Of a stretch of 64,000 bases of DNA, positions 59,468 through 64,000 are shown piece by piece. The stretch is from DAHUYF01 sp035623985 (GTDB lineage Bacteria > Pseudomonadota > Alphaproteobacteria > ATCC43930 > CGMCC-115725), in contig DASPSJ010000094.1 in the NCBI GenBank assembly GCA_035623985.1, positions 52,124 through 116,123 of the forward strand. Direction: 5' to 3'. Every line of letters starts with the position of its first letter. Positions within the stretch are counted from its first letter, which is position 1. The notes under the pieces were generated by a model. It had not been told where the DNA came from. It searched no databases and saw only the letters and a list, made by a program, of their open reading frames with translations. The translations under genes and the position numbers were made by a program.

Positions 59468-60418
59468 TCACGCCGTCGCCGCGGCGGCGCGCCGGGTCGG
59501 CGGGAACAATCGCGCGGCGTTGCCCCCGAGCACGGCGTCGGCGACCTCGGCGGGGAGATACCGGACGAGCTGCCCGATCTCGAAATCCCAGTCATAGGGC
59601 AGATGCGGAAAGTCGCTGCCGTAGAGAAACCGTCCGGGCCGCGCGACGATCTGCGGCACGAGCTGCTCGAGCGCGGGCTTCCAGGCGTCGGGAAGATGCG
59701 GATATCCCTTGGCGCCGCGCTCCGCGTACCGCAGCGGCCGGGCGTCGGCGAGCGCCTCGCCGGTCGCGATCCGATGGCCGCCGAAGGCCATCGCCGTGTC
59801 GAAATGGAGGTTCGGAAACTCGTCCATGAGATCGAGATATTCCTGGACTTCGTCGTATCCGATATGAGGCACGATGACCTTCAGCCCCGGCGTCCGGCGC
59901 ATCGCGCGGCGGAAGCGCTCGACGCTGCAAAGGCGGTGGATCTCCGCGGCGTCCTTGCTGTCCTTGGCGATCCGGCACGAGTGGATGTTGAGGACCTTCC
60001 CGCGCTCGGCCACGGCCTCGAAGATGGGCGCGAGCGCCTCGTCGTCCGGCGCCAAGCGCAACAGGTGACAGTGGAGCTTGACGCCGGCGAAGCCCAGCTC
60101 GTCGAGGAGTCGCGGCAGCTCGCGCTTGCTCTCCTCGGCGTCCGGAAAGACCGTGCCGAAGGGAACGAGCGTGTCGGGATGCCGGCGCCACAGCTCGGCC
60201 ATGTGGTCGTTGAGGAAGGACGCCATCCCCGGCCGGCTGGTGTAGCAGATGCCGACGACGCGGCTGACGCCGCCGGCGCGGAGGAAGCTTATGGCTTCGT
60301 CGGCCGCGAGCTTGTATTTGACCGGCCAGGCGTCCCGTTCGAAGGATTTCCAGATGAGGCGCTGGATCATCGGCGGGAACAAATGCACCCGCACGTCGAA
60401 GACGGCCGGCCTCGTCAT
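59468..60418 (-). CDS. Amidohydrolase-2 family metal-dependent hydrolase
   Basis: A 316-residue TIM-barrel hydrolase from the ATG at 60418, which overlaps the desaturase stop. Family features: an N-terminal FDVRVHLFPP in which the usual HxH is reduced to a single His (VHL), VKLHCHLLRLAPDD, NIHSCRIAKD, IVPHIGYDE, and FLYGSDFPHLPYDWDFE with the terminal metal Asp. Family members hydrolyse or decarboxylate small ring and acyl compounds. Why it is in a lipid operon is not clear; it may process an unusual precursor. Confidence 0.82.
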   Translation of the reverse strand: MTRPAVFDVRVHLFPPMIQRLIWKSFERDAWPVKYKLAADEAISFLRAGGVSRVVGICYTSRPGMASFLNDHMAELWRRHPDTLVPFGTVFPDAEESKRELPRLLDELGFAGVKLHCHLLRLAPDDEALAPIFEAVAERGKVLNIHSCRIAKDSKDAAEIHRLCSVERFRRAMRRTPGLKVIVPHIGYDEVQEYLDLMDEFPNLHFDTAMAFGGHRIATGEALADARPLRYAERGAKGYPHLPDAWKPALEQLVPQIVARPGRFLYGSDFPHLPYDWDFEIGQLVRYLPAEVADAVLGGNAARLFPPTRRAAAATA

Positions 60419-61455
60419 GTCGGCCGGTCCAGGGCGATGGCGGCTTGCTCGGGCGCCCGTTTCAGCCTTGCCTCGACGACGGCGCTTTGCGGCCGGCGGA
60501 CGTCCCAGACAAGCCCCAGCCGTTCGAGCAGCGCAATCACCCATGCCGACATGTCGATCTGCCACCAGCGAAAGCCCGTCGAGGCATAGGACGGGAATGC
60601 GTGGTGATTGTTGTGCCAGCCCGCGCCCAGCGTCACCAGCGCGAGCCACGGGCTGTTGCGGCTCTGGTCCTTGCCCGCCGCGAAGGGCCGGCGGCCGCCG
60701 ACGGCGTGGCCCAGCGAATTCACCGCCCAGATGGCGTTGGTCGCCAGCAGGATCCTGACGGTCCCGCCCCAGAGAAATCCCAGCAACGCGCCTTGCCAGG
60801 ACATATGCAGCGCTCCGCCGAGCACCGCCGGCAGCAGCAGGCCGAGCGCGAGCCAGTAGTCATAGGCGAGATGGATGCGCAGGAGCGTCGGATCGCGATA
60901 GAGGTCGCGCGCGTAGCGGTTCCAGTGCCGCGGCCGGGCCGAGGCCGGGTCGAAGAGCCAGCCGACATGGCCGTGGAGGAGACCTCTCGCCCGGCCTTTC
61001 ACGCCGTCGCCGCCGAGCTGCGGCGTGTGCGGATCGCCCGCCGTGTCGCTGTGGGCGTGATGGAGGCGGTGAATGGCGACCCACCACATCAGCGGGCCCA
61101 TATAGGCGAGCGAGCCCAGAATGGCGAGGACCACCGTCGTCGCGCCGCCGGCCTTGAAGGCGCGATGGGCGAAATAGCGGTGAAGCGCCACTTCCATGCC
61201 GAGGATGTTCAGGACGTAGAAGACCGCCAGCAGGCCGATCTCGACGGCGCCCGGTCCCCGTCCGAAGCACCAGAGGACGAGCGCGGCGATGGTCCCGATC
61301 AGCGGAATAAGCGCCACGCCGTAATGCCGCGCGACCGACGCCGCCGCGAGCGGCTCGGCCGCTCCCGCCGTCGCCGTCCTTGCGCTTGCGCGCGCGGCCG
61401 CCGAGGGCCGTCCCCGGTCGACCTGCGCCCGCGACGGGCTAGTGCCGGCCGGCAT
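60415..61455 (-). CDS. Membrane fatty acid desaturase, second copy
   Basis: A 346-residue acyl-lipid/acyl-CoA-type desaturase. The three histidine clusters of the di-iron site are present: HRYFAH, HRLHHAHSD and WHNNHHAF. Hydrophobic pairs of spans lie before the first and between the second and third. Its likely acceptor is an acyl-ACP or acyl-lipid, given the ACP and FAAL genes in the operon. It is a paralogue of the desaturase at 62.8 kb. Two desaturases in one FAAL/ACP operon allow successive desaturation or triple-bond formation. It overlaps the methyltransferase gene by 17 bases. Confidence 0.9.
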   Translation of the reverse strand: MPAGTSPSRAQVDRGRPSAAARASARTATAGAAEPLAAASVARHYGVALIPLIGTIAALVLWCFGRGPGAVEIGLLAVFYVLNILGMEVALHRYFAHRAFKAGGATTVVLAILGSLAYMGPLMWWVAIHRLHHAHSDTAGDPHTPQLGGDGVKGRARGLLHGHVGWLFDPASARPRHWNRYARDLYRDPTLLRIHLAYDYWLALGLLLPAVLGGALHMSWQGALLGFLWGGTVRILLATNAIWAVNSLGHAVGGRRPFAAGKDQSRNSPWLALVTLGAGWHNNHHAFPSYASTGFRWWQIDMSAWVIALLERLGLVWDVRRPQSAVVEARLKRAPEQAAIALDRPT

Positions 61456-62374
61456 GGTAGCCGTCGCCCAGCCGGTTTTGGTCGATGCGGCGGAAGGTGA
61501 TGCGGTAAAGCGTGAAGGCGCCGAGGTCGAAGGAATAGCTCATCGTCCGGTAAAGGCGCTCATAGCGGTCGACGACCTCGGGCGGCACCAGCTTGAGCGC
61601 CTTGTCGCGGTTTGCGCGCAGGTTGTTGAACCAGGCGCGCATGGTCTTCACGTAGTCGTGCCGGTCGTTGCGGACGTATTCGATTTCGAAGAGCATCTCC
61701 GAGGCGAGGCAGATGTCGGCAAGCCGCGGCAAATCCGATTCCGGGAACACCTCCCGCGCGATGAAGAGATCGCTGTGCTTGCGCTCGCGCGGAACGTCGC
61801 CGTACCCCATCGTCTGAAGCGACAGCCGGCCGCCTGGCTTGAGGAATTCGTGGCATTTGCGGAAGAAGACGCGATAGCTGTCGACCTTGTCCTCCTCGAT
61901 CTTGGCGAAATGCTCGAAGGCGCCCAATGAGATGATGCCGTCGAAGGGCTCGTCGGCCGCGTAGTCCTGCCAGTTTTGCAGGCGCACCTCGATGCGCGGG
62001 TCGGGATATGTGTCGCCGATGAACGTCACCTGCTCCTTGGCGAGCGTGAGCCCGACCGCCCGTCGCACGCCGTGGACGTCGACGAGGCGATGCAGCAGGG
62101 AGCCCCAGCCGCAGCCGATATCCAGCACGCGCGCGGCGCCTTGGCCGCGAATTTGCTCGACGTGGTAATCGAGCTTGCGAAGCTGCGCCGTCTCGTGCGT
62201 GTCGTTCTCCCGCCACATGGCGCAGGAGTAGTTGCGGCCCGCCTCCTGCGCGAGGGCGAGGAAGTCGTTGCCGATGTCGTAGTGGTACTGGATGGCGTCG
62301 GCCGAGGCGCCCACTTTTTGGTCGGAGCGCCCCCGCTCCGGCTCGGCGACCGCTGCTTGGCTGTTGGCTTCCAT
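61439..62374 (-). CDS. Cyclopropane-fatty-acyl-phospholipid-synthase-like SAM methyltransferase
   Basis: A 311-residue methyltransferase. IQYHYDIGNDFLAL and NYSCAMWREND match the start of CFA synthases; ARVLDIGCGWGSLLHRL is the SAM-binding glycine loop; and LGAFEHFAKIEEDKVDSYRVFFRKCHEFLKPGGRLSLQT corresponds to the active-site region (the GxxEHxG and FF segments). Enzymes of this group methylate or cyclopropanate a double bond of an acyl chain. In this operon it could act on a double bond made by the desaturases. The substrate (phospholipid or acyl-ACP) cannot be fixed. Confidence 0.87.
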   Translation of the reverse strand: MEANSQAAVAEPERGRSDQKVGASADAIQYHYDIGNDFLALAQEAGRNYSCAMWRENDTHETAQLRKLDYHVEQIRGQGAARVLDIGCGWGSLLHRLVDVHGVRRAVGLTLAKEQVTFIGDTYPDPRIEVRLQNWQDYAADEPFDGIISLGAFEHFAKIEEDKVDSYRVFFRKCHEFLKPGGRLSLQTMGYGDVPRERKHSDLFIAREVFPESDLPRLADICLASEMLFEIEYVRNDRHDYVKTMRAWFNNLRANRDKALKLVPPEVVDRYERLYRTMSYSFDLGAFTLYRITFRRIDQNRLGDGYHAGRH

Positions 62375-62407
62375 GGTCTCCCGTTCTCCCCGTGCCGATG
62401 GCGGCGC

Positions 62408-62713
62408 TCAAGCGTTCGCCGGTTCCGCAAGATGCGTCGAGAGGGCCTCGATCGTCGGAAAGCGATAGGGCAGGCTCGGCGACAATTCCCGGCCGAGGTA
62501 GTCCTCGAGATCGCCGATCATGCGCACGGCCTGGGCCGAATCGATGCCGTATTCGTCCAGCGGCCGTTCGACGTCGATGCCCTCCTCGCCGAGGCCGAGA
62601 TGCTTGACGAGGTAGTCGGTCATCCAGCCGCGGATTTCCGCGCGCGTCTTGCCTTTGTCCGCGGCGCCGGCCCCGCGGCCGGTCTTGGTCTTCCACAACG
62701 CCCTCTTCTTCAT
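62408..62713 (-). CDS. Acyl carrier protein of the lipid operon
   Basis: A 101-residue protein from the ATG at 62713 (AGAGGAGAAGG upstream on the - strand). A basic N-terminal tail (residues 1-25) precedes the carrier domain; the phosphopantetheine serine is Ser59 in EYGIDSAQAV, and helices flank it (IRGWMTDYLVKHLGL, MIGDLEDYLGREL). The DSA motif resembles carrier domains working with fatty acyl-AMP ligases and polyketide modules. It should hold the fatty acid activated by the FAAL while the desaturases act. Confidence 0.9.
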   Translation of the reverse strand: MKKRALWKTKTGRGAGAADKGKTRAEIRGWMTDYLVKHLGLGEEGIDVERPLDEYGIDSAQAVRMIGDLEDYLGRELSPSLPYRFPTIEALSTHLAEPANA

Positions 62714-62769
62714 GATCGATCCTTCTCCTCTGTCGCGGCGAAATGAGTGAACGGCGCCATCGCGTCTTT

Positions 62770-63747
62770 CTATTTGGCGGCGCAGCGCTTGCGGGCGATG
62801 GCCTCGCGGCTCGGGCGACGCGCTTCCCAGGCGAGCCCCAGGGCTTGCAGCAGCCCGACGAACTGGCCGCCGAAATCGATCTGCCACCATCTGAGCCCGG
62901 TATAGGCCGAGGACGGGAAGGCGTGATGGTTGTTGTGCCAGCCCTGGCCGAAGGTGAAGAGCGCCAGCGCGAAGCTGTTCTTGCTCCGGTCATCCTCGCC
63001 GGTGTCGAAATAGCGGCTGCCGATGACGTGGCAGAGCGAATTGAGCGACCAGATGCAGTGGCTCACCGCGAACGACCGGACGAGCCCGCCCCACAGCAGG
63101 CCCAGCAGCGCGCCGAGCCATGATCGGGCGAGGATGCCGCAGAGCAGCGCCGGCGCCGCGAGGCCGGCGGCGACCCAGAAGTAATATTGCATGTGCAGGC
63201 GAAGGACGGTCGTATCCTTGTAGAGGTCTTGCACGTGCTGTTGCCAGCCGGGCGGGCGGGTCGACCGGCCCTCGAAGAGCCATCCCATATGGCTGTGGTA
63301 GAGGCCCTTGAGCCGCGGCCAGGCGCCGTCGCCCGCGAGGTTCGGCGAATGCGGATCGGCCGGCGTGTCGCTCGTCGCGTGGTGGCGCCGGTGGACCGCG
63401 GCCCACCAGATGACCGGGCCATGCGCCGCCATCGATCCCAGCGCGATGAGCAGGGCGCGGACCCGTTCGTCCGCCTTGAACGCCTTGTGCGTCACGTGGC
63501 GATGAAAGCCGACTTCGAGTCCGAACGCCGTCGCCAGGTACAGGAAGGCGAAGACGCCGATCTCGGCCGCTCCCGGTCCATGACCGGCGAGCCAGAGCGC
63601 CACGGCGAGCAGGGTCCCGAGCGTCGGCAGCGCCGTGACCGCGAGCGCGAGCTTCCTGTCGAGCCGCGCCGCCGCCGCCACGCTTTCGGCTTGGCGCGCA
63701 GTTTGGCCGGACGGCACGGGTCCGTCGTCCAAGTCGTTGACAGCCAT
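62770..63747 (-). CDS. Membrane fatty acid desaturase, first gene of the lipid operon
   Basis: A 325-residue desaturase from the ATG at 63747, which has GAGAGGG upstream; an in-frame extension to 63942 runs through the promoter and is not credible. The histidine clusters are HRHVTH, HRRHHATSD and WHNNHHAF, with TGLRWWQIDFG after the last, as in delta-9-type bacterial desaturases. It is a paralogue of the gene at 60.4-61.5 kb, sharing the GWHNNHHAFPS block. It leads the operon and is preceded by a recognisable promoter. Confidence 0.92.
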   Translation of the reverse strand: MAVNDLDDGPVPSGQTARQAESVAAAARLDRKLALAVTALPTLGTLLAVALWLAGHGPGAAEIGVFAFLYLATAFGLEVGFHRHVTHKAFKADERVRALLIALGSMAAHGPVIWWAAVHRRHHATSDTPADPHSPNLAGDGAWPRLKGLYHSHMGWLFEGRSTRPPGWQQHVQDLYKDTTVLRLHMQYYFWVAAGLAAPALLCGILARSWLGALLGLLWGGLVRSFAVSHCIWSLNSLCHVIGSRYFDTGEDDRSKNSFALALFTFGQGWHNNHHAFPSSAYTGLRWWQIDFGGQFVGLLQALGLAWEARRPSREAIARKRCAAK

Positions 63748-63892
63748 GACGATCCCTCTCGTCGCTCCCACCTGGCGCGATGCCCTGCCGTCGGCGAGAC
63801 CGCCGGGCGCACAACCGACCGTCGTCGGGACGTACACGTCGGCAACCCCCTCGACCGCACTGGACGCACGGAGAAATGCCGCTGTGGTCTTA

Positions 63893-63921
63893 ATGCTAGC
63901 CTCACACTTCAGAGTTGTAAA
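63893..63921 (-). promoter_or_regulatory. Promoter of the lipid operon
   Basis: On the - strand TTTACA (63916-63921) and TAGCAT (63893-63898) are spaced by exactly 17 bases. The -35 has one mismatch to TTGACA; the -10 matches four of six. It sits about 146 bases before the desaturase start, in an A/T-rich patch unusual for this neighbourhood. The remaining bases to the window end (63922-64000) show no gene. Confidence 0.5.
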
Positions 63922-64000
63922 TAGAAATCTGCACTGCGGCATATCTTTAAGGATGCAGCTACAGGCCGATGCCGCGCGCCGGTCGGGCCTCGCGGATGTG

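Noticed and set aside
1..64000. tRNA, rRNA or riboswitch genes
   Set aside because: No cloverleaf with a conserved T-arm, no rRNA segment and no recognisable riboswitch core was seen on either strand.

Overview
The window reads as one contiguous chromosomal segment of a high-GC Gram-negative bacterium. The combination of a lipoprotein type II secretion (T2S) secretin, a C-P lyase operon with a DUF1045 protein, BrnA-type and IS630-type sequences, and overall codon use points to the Alphaproteobacteria, probably Hyphomicrobiales. That placement is an inference; there is no rRNA or tRNA in the window to confirm it. Two stretches, about 2.2-8.3 kb and 40.3-52.4 kb, look visibly richer in A/T than their neighbours and carry specialised-metabolism genes and broken genes, as expected of accessory DNA.

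Layout. (1) 1-1719: end of a PAS hybrid sensor kinase. (2) 1.9-8.3 kb: an aminotransferase remnant, then a co-directional cluster pairing a small type II fatty-acid/polyketide set (acyl carrier protein, hotdog dehydratase, ketosynthase, chain-length-factor-like protein) with a radical SAM/SPASM enzyme and a striking Cys/Gly/Ala/Asp repeat peptide. This looks like an undescribed RiPP or lipo-RiPP system. An orphan BrnA antitoxin follows. (3) 8.6-22.1 kb: T2S genes gspEFGHIJLM and a gspC-like gene on the + strand, with gspK-gspD on the - strand; phosphoenolpyruvate mutase and a half-size EamA transporter lie between the two blocks. PhoB-box-like repeats precede gspE and gspL. (4) 22.3-29.5 kb: two large secreted phosphoesterases (phospholipase C/acid phosphatase family), likely T2S or phosphate-starvation cargo, flanking an imelysin/di-haem cytochrome pair, plus a small secreted protein. 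(5) 29.55-29.97 kb: hairpin-rich tandem repeats. (6) 30.0-40.0 kb: phosphonate uptake and C-P lyase genes (DUF1045, phnDCE, phnF, phnGHIJKLM). (7) 40.3-51.7 kb: a phosphonate BIOSYNTHESIS cluster, with a divergent promoter at 46.5 kb driving one operon leftwards (phosphonoacetaldehyde reductase-like, HEPD-like, PhpE-like dehydrogenase, acyltransferase, transporter) and one rightwards (aminotransferase, AMP-ligase, dead PEP mutase, phosphonopyruvate decarboxylase). (8) 51.8-52.4 kb: a wrecked IS630 transposase. (9) 52.6-56.0 kb: Rieske/FAD reductase, OafA-type acyltransferase, small proteins. (10) 56.0-63.9 kb: a tightly overlapping lipid operon on the - strand (desaturase, ACP, CFA-synthase-like methyltransferase, second desaturase, amidohydrolase, fatty acyl-AMP ligase, hotdog thioesterase, alpha/beta hydrolase), whose FAAL-ACP-desaturase core resembles the logic of alkyne/polyyne starter biosynthesis.

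Phosphorus is a recurrent theme: secretion of phosphoesterases, phosphonate synthesis and phosphonate breakdown lie within about 40 kb. The only intact PEP mutase (17.1 kb) is 30 kb from the rest of the phosphonate pathway, whose own copy is inactivated, so the two loci may depend on each other.
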